Source: a virus. Taken from it: a stretch of 40,405 bases of DNA. The notes below the pieces were generated by a model. It was not told where the DNA came from. It did not search any database and saw only the letters and a list, made by a program, of their open reading frames with translations. The stretch is taken from IMG/VR virus record IMGVR_UViG_3300021127_000016, positions 1-40,405 of that record. The stretch is one strand, 5' to 3'. A program made the translations under genes and the position numbers. Each line of letters starts with the position of its first letter. Position 1 is the stretch's first letter. Below, one piece after another: positions 29,568 to 39,712 of the stretch.

Positions 29568-30425
29568 TTGAAACGCCAATTCGACGGCTTCTTGACCGCT
29601 CGAATACAATGCCTCCTCCTGTGCAACGCTCAATCCGAAATCTGTTGCCGATATGCCCAGACCGTCAATGCAAATAGTTCGTTGCGTGTTTTCTGGTTGT
29701 TTCCCCAACACGAAGTTTTGCGCATTCAATAGCATTGACCATTGCGCAGAAACCATTTTTTTAATTTCTCCAAATGCAAGATTTGTACGCGGTTGTGGTT
29801 GACCGAGGTCGTTGAAATGTATGCCAATTGTCTTGTCGTTTACTCCGTCCGTGTCGAACGCGTCAATTGGGTAATTGTAAACCAATCCGCCGTCATTGTA
29901 AATGTCGCCTTCCAATTTATACGCCCTAAAAAACCACGGAATCGACATTGAACACCGCACCGCCTCCCAAACTTTTATATTTGGCGTCAAATCGGCGTCA
30001 AATCGCTTTATTGATTGGGTATTCATGTTACACGCGAACACCACAAGATTCTTAAATCCCTTTGCCTTCCAATCGGCAAACGTTGAGTTTTCTTCACCAG
30101 TTGCGCCGTGAATCAATTCCTTCAGCCAACGTGAAAATGTCGTCGCTGGGTGCAATCCATATTCTGAAAAATCATTCGGAAAATCAAAAACATTTCCGTC
30201 CTCGAAACTTTTGAAATCAGTTGATTTTATTATCGTTTTAATTTGTTGCGAACCGTAACCGCATGAAAATAATGTCCCCACAATTGCACCTGCCGAAACA
30301 CAAGCAACGTTTTTAATTTGTTTGTCCAATCCGTATTTTTCGAAAACTGACAACGCCCCAGCCTCGGCAATGCCACGGACACCGCACCCGACAAGGGCAA
30401 GATTTTCAACGTTTTTTAAATTCAT
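29553..30425 (-). CDS. Patatin-like phospholipase in the lysis region
   Basis: 290 residues. The oxyanion loop is GCGVRGIA (13-20), the nucleophile motif is CVSAGA with Ser 44 (the first Gly of GxSxG replaced by Cys), and the dyad Asp is in YNDGG (Asp 178), so the catalytic pair is intact. Such enzymes free fatty acids from membrane phospholipids. Its ATG overlaps the stop of a holin-like protein, placing it in the lysis cassette, so helping break the inner or outer membrane at lysis is likely. A CBASS-type defence role is less likely without a cyclase gene. Confidence 0.88.
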   Translation of the reverse strand: MNLKNVENLALVGCGVRGIAEAGALSVFEKYGLDKQIKNVACVSAGAIVGTLFSCGYGSQQIKTIIKSTDFKSFEDGNVFDFPNDFSEYGLHPATTFSRWLKELIHGATGEENSTFADWKAKGFKNLVVFACNMNTQSIKRFDADLTPNIKVWEAVRCSMSIPWFFRAYKLEGDIYNDGGLVYNYPIDAFDTDGVNDKTIGIHFNDLGQPQPRTNLAFGEIKKMVSAQWSMLLNAQNFVLGKQPENTQRTICIDGLGISATDFGLSVAQEEALYSSGQEAVELAFQSQSK

Positions 30426-30706
30426 GATTTTTGCTGGTCGTCTTCGATTTTTTTAAACAAATCCAATACCGATTGCAATGTAATTTTTCCGTCCGCATTG
30501 CGTACCAAAAAAGACGAAACCGCTGTCGCTGCAACCACTTCGGCATTTTTTAAAACGTCGTGCCATTGGTCGGCAGTCGTCGGGAACGAATGTTGTGTTG
30601 CCCACGTGTACAAAAATGTACCGACGGCACTAATGACAGCCAAAAAAATCGTTTGCAAGGTTTGATTCCTTGACAATGCAAGGAATTCGCTTTCTATCTT
30701 TTTCAT
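30422..30706 (-). CDS. Holin-like membrane protein
   Basis: 94 residues. A short cytoplasmic-like N terminus (MKKIESEFLALSRNQ) is followed by one clear membrane span at about 18-36 (LQTIFLAVISAVGTFLYTW), then an amphipathic segment (VVAATAVSSFLV) that could be a second weak span, and a charged C terminus. It is coupled at both ends by ATGA overlaps, to the upstream membrane-associated gene and to the phospholipase. Size and topology suit a holin, but two other membrane proteins in the cassette compete for that role. Confidence 0.72.
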   Translation of the reverse strand: MKKIESEFLALSRNQTLQTIFLAVISAVGTFLYTWATQHSFPTTADQWHDVLKNAEVVAATAVSSFLVRNADGKITLQSVLDLFKKIEDDQQKS

Positions 30707-31035
30707 TTTACAGGTTGATTTGGTGTTGACGCAGGTGCTGGTGTTGGAACGGCGTTATTTATTGCCACAATTCCGTTTGCAATCGCCTCAGCAACTTGTT
30801 GAACAATCGCTTGGTTTCCGCTCAATTCCTCGATTTGACTTGCAATTTGAATACCCTTCAAAAACGCGTCTTCGGTTTTGTTGCCAGTTGGTTCAAGTTT
30901 TTGCCCTGTTATTGCCTTTTCTGCATTTACCAAAAAAGGAACAACGGTGTTTTCGGCAAATTTTTCGAGGACGATAAATTCGTGTTTAACCGCCGTGGCA
31001 ATGGTTTGAATTTTTTGAACGATTTGAATTTTCAT
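30703..31035 (-). CDS. Lysis-cassette accessory protein
   Basis: 110 residues from MKIQIVQKIQTIATAV; this ATG overlaps the lipoprotein stop (ATGA). It is largely helical with amphipathic stretches and a C-terminal Pro/Ala tail (PTPAPASTPNQPVK) as in envelope-spanning proteins. No signal peptide is clear. It may link endolysin, lipoprotein and holin functions. Family not recognised. Confidence 0.68.
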   Translation of the reverse strand: MKIQIVQKIQTIATAVKHEFIVLEKFAENTVVPFLVNAEKAITGQKLEPTGNKTEDAFLKGIQIASQIEELSGNQAIVQQVAEAIANGIVAINNAVPTPAPASTPNQPVK

Positions 31036-31226
31036 TTTGTTGGATTTAGTTCGTTTAATGATTGTACAAGATAAAAATATTCGTTTTTGTCGATTTCTCC
31101 ATTTGCTAATTGTCCTTTGTGGATATGCTTTGACGTTGAACATGACGTTGCCAATATCAAAAACAACCCAAGGATTGCAAGGAGCAACGAAATTGAAACA
31201 TAACGAACTTGTTTTGTTGAAATCAT
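31032..31226 (-). CDS. Small lipoprotein (outer spanin-like candidate)
   Basis: 64 residues. The N terminus has a hydrophobic signal (YVSISLLLAILGLFLILATS) ending in ATSC, a lipobox with Cys 29 as the lipid anchor. The mature part is about 35 residues. It follows the endolysin with an ATGA overlap. A short lipoprotein beside an endolysin is the hallmark of an o-spanin, which fuses inner and outer membrane in Gram-negative hosts; no convincing inner-membrane partner was identified, so this remains an inference. Confidence 0.76.
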   Translation of the reverse strand: MISTKQVRYVSISLLLAILGLFLILATSCSTSKHIHKGQLANGEIDKNEYFYLVQSLNELNPTK

Positions 31227-31750
31227 ACGTTAAATTTAATTAAATTATCAATTCTATTTAACCAACCTTTTAAAAATCTTTCTTGCGTTTGGTCTTTCAT
31301 AGCTATTGCCGTCACGTAATCGCGTCTTAATTGGCAAATTTGGGCGTAAATTTCCGATTCTGGCGCGGAATTTATCGCGTCAATGGTATGTTGCCCAAAA
31401 ACTCCGTCCGTGGTTATATGTGCGGAAAAATGAGAATCCAACAATTGTTGAACTTCTAATTCAGGATAATAACGCCCAGCCAACCAAATCCAATCTACAA
31501 TCATGTTCGCCACGCGTTGCGACGCAATTTTGTCGCCCAACGCCTTGTCCCAATAATTCGGCTTGAAAATAATCAACCAATCCGAATCCGACATAGAAAT
31601 AAAACGGTCGTGGTGTTCCGTTCCAAAAATTGATTCCCACACGGTAATCGTTACGCCTTTGTTGGTTTCCTGTCCTTTGTCATTTGGGTCGTTCACATAA
31701 CCACCTTCTGCGGTTTTAATGAAAGGAACGAGTTTCGAAGCGTCTGCCAT
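31223..31750 (-). CDS. Endolysin, GH108-type muramidase
   Basis: 175 residues from MADASKLVPFIKTAEGGYV. The motif EGGYVNDPNDKGQETNKGVT (Glu 15, then DP) is the catalytic region of glycoside hydrolase family 108, which cuts the MurNAc-GlcNAc bond. The C-terminal half (DGVFGQHTIDAINSA) resembles the usual peptidoglycan-binding domain. A start at 31870 would overlap the holin-like gene by 116 bp, so 31750, just after that gene's stop, is chosen. No signal peptide, so it needs a holin for release. Confidence 0.92.
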   Translation of the reverse strand: MADASKLVPFIKTAEGGYVNDPNDKGQETNKGVTITVWESIFGTEHHDRFISMSDSDWLIIFKPNYWDKALGDKIASQRVANMIVDWIWLAGRYYPELEVQQLLDSHFSAHITTDGVFGQHTIDAINSAPESEIYAQICQLRRDYVTAIAMKDQTQERFLKGWLNRIDNLIKFNV

Positions 31751-31754
31751 ATTT

Positions 31755-32060
31755 TTATAGGTGAAAAAGTTTTTTTGCAAACAAAGTCGCCACGCTTCCA
31801 ATCGCTGCCGACACAACGCCCAACGCCCAGAAAGCCCCTTTTTGTTCGTGGTGACGACGGTCGAGTTCAATCAGTGCCGTTTCGTGCTTTTCCAACATTT
31901 GTTCCCTTTGTTTTTGATTTTGCAACAACAATTCAAGTTTCAAATTCAAATTGTTCAAATGTAAGTTTGTTTCGGAAGCGATTTTGTCGCTCTTTTCAAT
32001 GTGTTCACGAACAACCTCGCGGAGTGAAAATGTTTCTCGTTCTGTTTTTAACGGCGTCAT
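31755..32060 (-). CDS. Coiled-coil protein with C-terminal membrane segment (holin candidate)
   Basis: 101 residues. An N-terminal coiled coil (LHLNNLNLKLELLLQNQKQ, then EQMLEKHETALIELD) leads to one membrane span near the end (AFWALGVVSAAIGSVATLF) and a basic tip (AKKLFHL). This layout resembles XhlA/hemolysin-type holin accessories and T-holins. It begins the lysis cassette immediately upstream of the endolysin (4-bp gap). Likely a holin or holin partner. Confidence 0.8.
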   Translation of the reverse strand: MTPLKTERETFSLREVVREHIEKSDKIASETNLHLNNLNLKLELLLQNQKQREQMLEKHETALIELDRRHHEQKGAFWALGVVSAAIGSVATLFAKKLFHL

Positions 32061-32062
32061 TT

Positions 32063-32419
32063 TTATGGGTGAGTTTGGTTTAACCGAAAAACATTCTTAG
32101 CTGAATCTACTTTAGATGCATCAAGTTGGAACAATCCAAACAATAATTGACCGACCTGCGACGTTTTCAATGAATCGTATTTCGTTCCGTAACGTTTGTA
32201 TTCTTGAATATCGCCTTGGTTCAACATAACACCCTTTGAATTTACTAAATCAACTGTATAACGAATGCGGATTTGGTTCAAATCCCCCTCAATGTAACAA
32301 TTCCGAATTGTCAATTGATTATACGCCGATTTTGTGGTGTCAAAATCCAAACGTTTTGTTGTTATCTGCGCCTTGGCAAATAACGGAACAAACATTGCAA
32401 TGAATAAAATCTTTTTCAT
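32063..32419 (-). CDS. Secreted small protein with signal peptide
   Basis: 118 residues. The start MKKILFIAMFVPLFAKAQ is a Sec signal with cleavage before the Gln. The mature part (about 100 residues) is beta-rich (QLTIRNCYIEGDLNQIRI). It lies between the fibre and the lysis cassette, 6 bp after the fibre stop. It could be a secreted fibre chaperone, a receptor-masking protein or a virion surface protein. Family not recognised. Confidence 0.76.
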   Translation of the reverse strand: MKKILFIAMFVPLFAKAQITTKRLDFDTTKSAYNQLTIRNCYIEGDLNQIRIRYTVDLVNSKGVMLNQGDIQEYKRYGTKYDSLKTSQVGQLLFGLFQLDASKVDSAKNVFRLNQTHP

Positions 32420-32425
32420 AGTTTT

Positions 32426-35400
32426 TCAATATAAAGTTGCCCAAATTCCGTTTGTTGTTGTTGCAAATCCAGACGTTGCGGAGGATATTGATGACGGCGG
32501 TGTCGTTCCGCTGAATGTATTCAATCTTGCCTCGGTGAACGAATTGTTTGTGTAATCTAAAACAGATAATCCTGATTGATAAGCCGTGGTTGCTGAAAAC
32601 TTAAAAGGTCCTGAACCCATTGAACCTGCCATATAAAAAACTATGTAGTAAATACCTGCAGGTGCAACGGAAGACGAATAATTGTTCAATCCCCCGAATG
32701 TCAATGATTGATTTCCACTGTTTGCAATCCACGAAACGCCAGTTGTCGAATACGCTTGTAAAGTTAACGTTCCTGCCGAATACGAATACAATGCAACTCC
32801 GCAATAATTCGTTGACGACGAACCAGACGCTGGTTGGTAACAATTATATTTTACTCCCGTCAATGTTGTTGCCGTTGGTAAATATACTCCTATCATGTAC
32901 GCGTACCCACTCGAAGCGGTCAGTCCTGTGTTAACCATTTGAGGTGTCATTCCAATTGGCATTGCTTTTATTGTTGAGCCAAGCAAACCAATTGATGTTA
33001 AATTTGGATTTGGAACACTCGACCAACTCGCATTTCCCGAAGCGTCAGACGTCAAGACGTTACCTAAAGCAGGTGTACCGTACGGATATTTCATTTGACC
33101 CGAACCGTCAATCGAAAATCCAAGTGTGTTCGAACTGTTTTCAACACGAAGCGACGTGTACAAATTCGTGTTTCCTGTCCCTGTCACGTGCAATGTTGCT
33201 GTCGGCGTGGATTGATTAATTCCTAATTTTAACGTATTCGTGCCGTCTGAAATATTACCTAAATGAGAAGCAGAGACTGTTGCACCTGAACCAATTGCAA
33301 CACAATAAGATAAACCGTTTGCTGACATATCGCAACCATACCCGAGAAATGTATTATAAGAACCTGATATATTTGTATGTGTACCTGCATTATAACCAAT
33401 CGCTGTGTTTCCCGTGCCGTAATATGTTGTACTAAGTGCATTATAACCAATACCAACCGACCCCAAAGAATTGGCTGCATAAACACCAGCATTATAACCG
33501 ATACCAACTGAATAGCCATTTCCGTATGAACCATTTCCTGTATTTAAAGCCTGATAACCAATACCAACATTCCCAGTACAATTACTACCTTGACAAGCAT
33601 TTGACCCAATAGAAACATTTGAACTTCCACTCGTAACTCCCGCTTCGTAACCAATACCCACATTTTTATTGTCAGTTGTTATATTTTGCAAACAATATAG
33701 CCCTATACCAACATTCCCCCCTCCTGATGTTAAACTTTGCAATGTTTTATAACCCATTCCAATATTATAATTTCCACTCAAAGCCCCTTGATAAATTTGA
33801 TAACCAATACCAATATTTATATATCCACCAGTCCCAATTTGTGAACCAATCAATGTATTGTTGTAATTTTCACCGAGTGTTCCAACTTGATATCCCAAGG
33901 TAGTTGAACCGTTTGGGTTTATTGCTCCTGAATAAGTATTATTAACTTTGAACGCAAGTCCAACGTTATCAGTTGTTCCAATAAAATTAGTTCCCAATGT
34001 AGTGCCTGAATTTCCCGACAACGACCAACCTGACGACGGTGTTGCCCAAGTTCCGTCGCCACGCCAAAACGTTGTTGAACTCGCGGACGTTCCGCCGTTC
34101 AAATTGCTCACAGGCAAATTTCCAGTAACGCCACCGTTTCCGCTTGACGCAAGATTGACGGCAGGAATATCCGCGCCAACCAATGCACGAAACGTCGGAG
34201 TTCCACTCGAGCCGTTTGGATTTGCAAAAACATAATTTGCCGAGCCAGAAGCTAATGACAACGTCCCAGTTGCTGTATGCGACGATTTTGTCAACGACAA
34301 TGACGAAGACGAAAACAACGCCGACGGAACGGTCAACGTAATCGAACTATCAATTGTATTCGGAAGGTCGATTGCATAAATACTTCGAAAACTTGGAATT
34401 GTTGTCCCTGAAGTATAGCCTCCGAAAAATTGCCGAGCAGATTGGTTCGCAAGTGAAGCCGAAAACGTCCCGCTTGTAGTAATTGGACTCCCACTTAACG
34501 AAAATATCGAAGGTAACGAAAGACCTACCGACGTGACGCTTCCCGAACCTTTACCGTTAAACGTGTTCCAATCCGCGCTTGACAAATATCCGTTTGTTGA
34601 CGCCGTTGCTTGTGAAATCGAAAACACGCCAGTTAAATTATTGTAGGACAACGGCGACGTTGCGGACAATGACGTCAACCCAATAACCGATTTCCAACCC
34701 AACGTACTCGCGTTATCAATACTATACAAAACTTGTCCTGCCGTTGGAGTTGCGCTCGGAAGCGTCATGATTGTATTCGCTGACGGCGCACCAGCAATGA
34801 TTGAAGTTGAATAAATATTTGAGCCGTTATACAAAACCAATGAACCGTTGTAACTCCCTGCGCTTCCAGACGTCAAACTTAAATCGCCAGTTAATGCCGT
34901 TGCTTCCAATGTGTTTCCAAGGACAACTTTTTTTGTTGAACCAACAAACGGAACAAATTGGTTATTTGCTCTCGATTGGCTTTCAACAATTGACGTGTCT
35001 GTGTTCAATGTTATTTTTGTTCCTGTAACGATTTTTTTTATTGCGTAACCATTCACAACCGAACTATCAACGTATTGAGGAATATTGAGCGTTGAACCCG
35101 ACAAAGTACTTGCGCCAGAAGTTCCTGACGTTGTCAATGTGATTGCGTTTTGTTTGCCGTTGAATGTCGTCCAATCTGAACTTGCCAAATAGCCATTGGC
35201 TGAACTCGTTGCAACTGGTATTGAAAACACACCAGTCGAATTGTTGTATGCCAATGGTGACGTTGCGGATAAGTTAGTCAATCCAAACGGGTTCACCCAA
35301 CTCAAATTTCCGCTGTTATCCGTTTGCATTATTTGACCCAATGTTCCAGCGGACGGCGGAAGATTCAACGTGTACGACGTTGTGTTGGACGTTGACGTTA

Positions 35401-35833
35401 ATGCCGTGGAATAATAATTCGAAGCGTTTGCCAAATATAACGTTCCCGAAGTTGTGTGCGCCGTTCCAACAGTCACAGACGTTTTGCCGATTGTTGTTGC
35501 TCCAGACAACGTTCCAACATTGGTCAAATTTTTGCCGTTTAAATCAACGTTTTTTGTGGCGTTTGAATATGGCAAAAAACAATTGTAAGCGTAATATTTT
35601 GAAACAAGACCGTTCGCTCCTGTTGTGTCCGCCCAAATAAATATTCCGTAATTGTTCAAAAAATCCGAAATAGCAATTTTTTGCGTTGAACCACTCGCCC
35701 CAGTGTAATAATCCTTAATAAGAAAATCCCCCGTCGTCCCTGTCGTTGTTTGTGGCAAATCCTTTACTTTCGTTTGACCAAAAACGCCCAACGTTGATAT
35801 AAAAAACAATATCAAAAACTTGATTTTTCCCAT
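32426..35833 (-). CDS. Tail fibre / receptor-binding protein with signal peptide and beta-roll repeats
   Basis: 1135 residues. Residues 1-20 ([17 protein letters not shown]) form a signal peptide ending before Gln. Two long repeats contain [15 protein letters not shown] (near 212) and [15 protein letters not shown] (near 415), and GDGTWATP follows, all frequent in Bacteroidota fibres. Residues about 644-861 hold at least ten N-V/I-GIGY-N/Q-A-type units resembling the YadA left-handed beta-roll, which trimerises. The C-terminal 200 residues form a separate beta domain, possibly receptor binding. No self-cleaving chaperone domain was seen. Position after the tail-tip group supports a fibre role. 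Confidence 0.88.
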   Translation of the reverse strand: MGKIKFLILFFISTLGVFGQTKVKDLPQTTTGTTGDFLIKDYYTGASGSTQKIAISDFLNNYGIFIWADTTGANGLVSKYYAYNCFLPYSNATKNVDLNGKNLTNVGTLSGATTIGKTSVTVGTAHTTSGTLYLANASNYYSTALTSTSNTTSYTLNLPPSAGTLGQIMQTDNSGNLSWVNPFGLTNLSATSPLAYNNSTGVFSIPVATSSANGYLASSDWTTFNGKQNAITLTTSGTSGASTLSGSTLNIPQYVDSSVVNGYAIKKIVTGTKITLNTDTSIVESQSRANNQFVPFVGSTKKVVLGNTLEATALTGDLSLTSGSAGSYNGSLVLYNGSNIYSTSIIAGAPSANTIMTLPSATPTAGQVLYSIDNASTLGWKSVIGLTSLSATSPLSYNNLTGVFSISQATASTNGYLSSADWNTFNGKGSGSVTSVGLSLPSIFSLSGSPITTSGTFSASLANQSARQFFGGYTSGTTIPSFRSIYAIDLPNTIDSSITLTVPSALFSSSSLSLTKSSHTATGTLSLASGSANYVFANPNGSSGTPTFRALVGADIPAVNLASSGNGGVTGNLPVSNLNGGTSASSTTFWRGDGTWATPSSGWSLSGNSGTTLGTNFIGTTDNVGLAFKVNNTYSGAINPNGSTTLGYQVGTLGENYNNTLIGSQIGTGGYINIGIGYQIYQGALSGNYNIGMGYKTLQSLTSGGGNVGIGLYCLQNITTDNKNVGIGYEAGVTSGSSNVSIGSNACQGSNCTGNVGIGYQALNTGNGSYGNGYSVGIGYNAGVYAANSLGSVGIGYNALSTTYYGTGNTAIGYNAGTHTNISGSYNTFLGYGCDMSANGLSYCVAIGSGATVSASHLGNISDGTNTLKLGINQSTPTATLHVTGTGNTNLYTSLRVENSSNTLGFSIDGSGQMKYPYGTPALGNVLTSDASGNASWSSVPNPNLTSIGLLGSTIKAMPIGMTPQMVNTGLTASSGYAYMIGVYLPTATTLTGVKYNCYQPASGSSSTNYCGVALYSYSAGTLTLQAYSTTGVSWIANSGNQSLTFGGLNNYSSSVAPAGIYYIVFYMAGSMGSGPFKFSATTAYQSGLSVLDYTNNSFTEARLNTFSGTTPPSSISSATSGFATTTNGIWATLY

Positions 35834-35856
35834 TGCTTAAAGTTATTAAAAATATG

Positions 35857-36798
35857 TTACGACCTGAATTTTCTTGTCCTATTATTAGCAGGTTTGAATT
35901 TCAATTGAACTGGCGCATTCATGCTTTGTAATTGGTAATAATTCGGCGAATATTCACTGTCTTTTATTACATATTTTGTCACATAAGACGCGTTATTCAT
36001 TGAATTATAGTCGGTTATTGCCAACGAATCTGCCATCATAAAATCAATCCTCAAAATCGCGTGAATCCATTCTGGCAACATCAACAATTCGCATTCATAT
36101 TGAATATTTGCACGGTCTTCAACAAACAATTGTTGCCCAAGGACGGTTTCAACATATTCAGAAACATAAGGCGTTTTTGCGTAACCAAAATACCCATTCA
36201 CGCGAATTTGGTTGTAAACCTCCAGCGTTCCGTAATCCTTCACCAATGTGTCATTGGTAATGTCCGCAGTCGTTCCAGACAGCGTGTATTCCAATCGAAC
36301 CGTTCCGTCGGCAATTTGTGGAGTGTATGGTTTCAAACAAAAAATGTACGAATTGACAGTTCCATTGCCAAAAATTGGGTCGGTGTAAGTACAAACGACG
36401 CGATAAGCTCCTGCGCCCAACGAAGAGTCGTTCAAAACGTTTGCCCAATTTATTTTAAACGAAACAAAATTTTGATTTTCCGAATTTGTATAAAATCCGT
36501 AAGCGTTATATGTTCCGTAAGTGTTATCGGAAATGGTTTTTTTTGTAACCCATGCACCACTTACAACTTTTTGCAACGTCAACACGGCAGCGGTTGTCGT
36601 GGTGTTGAACCACCAAATGACGGTTGAAATGTCGTTCGACGTCGCGTTCCCCGTATTGTCCGCCAATACCAACAACGAACAATCCTCGCAGCACGATAAA
36701 TTCGTGGGCGTTGGGACGTTGACAGGATTTTGCACCGATATTGTCGCTGCCGAAATCGTGTTGAATGTGTCCAGACTTCTTGTTCCGTCGATTGCCAT
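35857..36798 (-). CDS. Tail structural protein (baseplate/tip region)
   Basis: 313 residues beginning MAIDGTRSLDTFNTISA. The N-terminal 60 residues include LSCCEDCSLLVLADN. A beta-rich core with many Tyr and Asn follows (YGTYNAYGFYTNSENQN), and a C-terminal basic end (PANNRTRKFRS). It is 4 bp after the large 969-residue protein and 23 bp before the fibre. It may be a tip or fibre-attachment protein. No signal peptide. Family not recognised. Confidence 0.8.
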   Translation of the reverse strand: MAIDGTRSLDTFNTISAATISVQNPVNVPTPTNLSCCEDCSLLVLADNTGNATSNDISTVIWWFNTTTTAAVLTLQKVVSGAWVTKKTISDNTYGTYNAYGFYTNSENQNFVSFKINWANVLNDSSLGAGAYRVVCTYTDPIFGNGTVNSYIFCLKPYTPQIADGTVRLEYTLSGTTADITNDTLVKDYGTLEVYNQIRVNGYFGYAKTPYVSEYVETVLGQQLFVEDRANIQYECELLMLPEWIHAILRIDFMMADSLAITDYNSMNNASYVTKYVIKDSEYSPNYYQLQSMNAPVQLKFKPANNRTRKFRS

Positions 36799-36802
36799 GT
36801 CG

Positions 36803-39712
36803 TTAATCTTGTAAAATATTAAGACCTCCGTCTGTCGTAATTGTAACGCTGTCGTCCGTGGTCAATGTTCCGTCAGAAATTTCATAAATGCGCGACGAAA
36901 AACTCAATTGCGTCGCATTGGTTGGGAAATTAGGGTCTTGCGTTGGGTCAAAATAAGCCAATCCGATAACAACGTCGCCGTATTGGTGAACAACAACTTT
37001 ATTTGAACCGTCGACGGAATAAAACCACGAATTACCGTCAGACGCCCATTTCGACGAATAAATCCTTTCTCCAACAACTCCGCCTTGTTGGTACACCTCG
37101 ACGTTCATTTCAACTGTCACGTATGCTGGTGACGTCGTTTTTTCAAAAAACGCAACTATCAACGTTTTTTTGAAAAGGTATGCAAATGAATTTCCGTCAA
37201 TATAATACACCTGACCGTTAACCGTTTGCGTGAATGCACCGCCAGACTGGAGTTGTTTCGCACCACCAGTTCCAGACATTAACAAGGCGAGGTCGGACGA
37301 TTCAAATGCAAATGTTTTTGCGTAAGTATAATCGGAATCGGTCAAATAATTATGAACGACAAACGGTTGTTTCAATTGGTATTGTTGTGGTGTTCCGTTT
37401 TCTGTTGCGGTGATTGATAATTCGTAATAAAGTTCCCACGAACCAGTTTGATATTGTTGCCAAAAATTATTCAATCCGTTGTTGGGCAAGGAAGGATTCA
37501 AAAAACTTGGGTCAGCCTGTAACAATGGCAACCATGTTTCCCAACGAACAATGAAAGGATAAATGGAAGTGAAATAATAACGTGTACCAGTGTCTAAATC
37601 TTGGCGACGTTTGACTTCAATGTATTTTCTAATTGAACCAACTGGGACATTGAACGGACGCGGTTGTTGAATGTCGAATATTTGCGTGTTGCCAGTCAAC
37701 GGAATTGAAGCAAGAGGAACATTGAATTGGTCGAGTTCGAATTGTGACGTTCCGTTGTATGCAATTATTCTGGCATTTATGTTTGTCAATTTTATGCCAG
37801 ACATTGTGCGCCCTGAACTTTCAATATAAAAGTTTGACGCAACAACAACTTCGTCTTGTGGGTAACAATCGAATGTATAAAGCGAACCGCCTGTGAATGT
37901 TTTTTGAACACCAGCATCGCCAGACCAATAACCAACAACTGCAGCTTGAACCAAATGTCCGTTGAATGTCGTTCCGCTTCCAACTGGTGCTGTTAAAGTA
38001 AAAACGCTTGTCGACGAATTCCACGTTGCCGTAAATCCTGCAGAATTATTAAATGTAGGCGCACCAAACCAAACATGAGTTCCCAAATTTGTGTTGGTAT
38101 TTATTGATGATACCAACAAATTCATTGTTGTGTTCAAATCCGTTGTCCAATCAGCGTTGCCATACGTCAATGAATTTGTCGCGTCGCAAATTCCAATGTT
38201 TCCGCCACCGCTCACGATTGTTATATGCCACGTCAACGCCGTCGGGTCACTCGCCACAGTGTCCGTCGCAACGCCTTGAATCGTTGGGTCGGATTCTGGG
38301 TGACGCAACCATTTTGTTGAATCGACAACAATCATTGTTGGGTCACTCGTGTCAATCGTGAAGTTTTCAATGTCCGCTTGTAACGTCACCAAATCGGAAA
38401 CGTCAGTTGCAAGTGTATAATTTTGAGTAATAACGTACAATAAATATGAAGGTATTTCACCGCTCGAAAGTTTGTTCAATGACCCAGTTAACAATTGAAT
38501 CGTTCCTGTGATTGTCATTTGTGAATTGCTGTTCCATGTACCAACAACGTTCGACAATACCTGTCGATTTGCAACGCCGTATTGCGCACCATTAACCGAA
38601 GCCATTCCGACGGTTTGAATTGCACGGTCAAACATAAAATTATCGTCCAACGTGTCGCTCGTTTGGTATTCGCTTGGGTCGTATGGAACTTTTTCGAATC
38701 CCAAAATAAACTTGGTGTTATTATTAACAAACGGCGAATCAACTGTATTTTGAACAACGATTGTCACCGTGGTTGGATTCAATGACAAGTCAACGGAAGG
38801 CATTGTTTGACCCGCTGAATTTTTATAGGTTATCGACGCAATTTTGTAATTAGTCGCCCCTGTTGAAAAATTTTCGTTGAACCAACCAGTGTTTCCCAAC
38901 GTCGTGTCAAACGTTGCCGAAACAAGATAGTTTGGATTTGTATAAAATTGTGCTGCTTGGAATTGCGTCATGTATGTCCAACATTTGCCAACAATTGAAA
39001 AATCGTTTGGCGGGGTGTTGGCAAATTGATTTTGGTATTGCGCTTGAATTATTTCTGGCGGAATGAAGCACGTGTGAACGATGTAATATTTCGATTTATA
39101 AACTCCGTCCGTCGTGCCGTTATCAATTCCTGCGCCCTGTATAGTTGCCGAACCTGTTTGCCATGTCGGGAAACCAATTGGTATCATTGCCGTAACCGTT
39201 GTGTCACTCGCTGCCTTTGATTTTGCAACAAACATTTGGTTCGACGAATCAACTTGGCTTAAAAACGAAGGAGAAGCTGAATTTTCAGCCCATTGATATT
39301 GAAACTTTACTGAATTTATCGCCGTCGTGTTGCTTATTACGTAACCAGAAGCAATGAAATTGTTGCCTCCCGAAATCGTTATGCCAGTGATTTGAATATT
39401 TCCGTGGTCTAAAATTGCCGAAATAGTTCCGCCCGTTTGATAGGAACTTGTTGTTTGGTCAAAAATTATTATTGAATCTCCAACATTGAACGAACCAAAT
39501 TGGTTTTGTGGGTCTTGAATCCAACCGCCCCCAATCATTCCGTCCGTATTATTAAAAATGAACGGATTGTCATTGGTCGAAATCGCGTAATTCTGAACAA
39601 TAATTTCGCTCGTTATGACCTTTAGGTCGCCGACATTACCCAACGCCCACGGCGTCGAATCCCCTTGCAATTCGTGTTTAAAACTTTGACTGGCAAGAAT
39701 GATTTGCGTCAT
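36803..39712 (-). CDS. Large tail-tip/baseplate protein
   Basis: 969 residues, beta-rich and Ser/Thr/Asn-rich throughout, beginning MTQIILASQSFKHELQ with no signal peptide. Regions such as FNGHLVQAAVVGYWSGD and RKYIEVKRRQDLDTGTRYY look like repeated beta-sandwich domains. Its size, lack of coiled coil, and place after the tail-tip gene and before the fibre fit a central tip or baseplate component, but no specific family motif was recognised. Its ATG overlaps the previous stop (ATGA). Confidence 0.82.
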   Translation of the reverse strand: MTQIILASQSFKHELQGDSTPWALGNVGDLKVITSEIIVQNYAISTNDNPFIFNNTDGMIGGGWIQDPQNQFGSFNVGDSIIIFDQTTSSYQTGGTISAILDHGNIQITGITISGGNNFIASGYVISNTTAINSVKFQYQWAENSASPSFLSQVDSSNQMFVAKSKAASDTTVTAMIPIGFPTWQTGSATIQGAGIDNGTTDGVYKSKYYIVHTCFIPPEIIQAQYQNQFANTPPNDFSIVGKCWTYMTQFQAAQFYTNPNYLVSATFDTTLGNTGWFNENFSTGATNYKIASITYKNSAGQTMPSVDLSLNPTTVTIVVQNTVDSPFVNNNTKFILGFEKVPYDPSEYQTSDTLDDNFMFDRAIQTVGMASVNGAQYGVANRQVLSNVVGTWNSNSQMTITGTIQLLTGSLNKLSSGEIPSYLLYVITQNYTLATDVSDLVTLQADIENFTIDTSDPTMIVVDSTKWLRHPESDPTIQGVATDTVASDPTALTWHITIVSGGGNIGICDATNSLTYGNADWTTDLNTTMNLLVSSINTNTNLGTHVWFGAPTFNNSAGFTATWNSSTSVFTLTAPVGSGTTFNGHLVQAAVVGYWSGDAGVQKTFTGGSLYTFDCYPQDEVVVASNFYIESSGRTMSGIKLTNINARIIAYNGTSQFELDQFNVPLASIPLTGNTQIFDIQQPRPFNVPVGSIRKYIEVKRRQDLDTGTRYYFTSIYPFIVRWETWLPLLQADPSFLNPSLPNNGLNNFWQQYQTGSWELYYELSITATENGTPQQYQLKQPFVVHNYLTDSDYTYAKTFAFESSDLALLMSGTGGAKQLQSGGAFTQTVNGQVYYIDGNSFAYLFKKTLIVAFFEKTTSPAYVTVEMNVEVYQQGGVVGERIYSSKWASDGNSWFYSVDGSNKVVVHQYGDVVIGLAYFDPTQDPNFPTNATQLSFSSRIYEISDGTLTTDDSVTITTDGGLNILQD

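Noticed and set aside
29553-30425. CapV-type CBASS effector
   Set aside because: A patatin effector would need a nearby CD-NTase cyclase; none is present and the neighbours are lysis genes.
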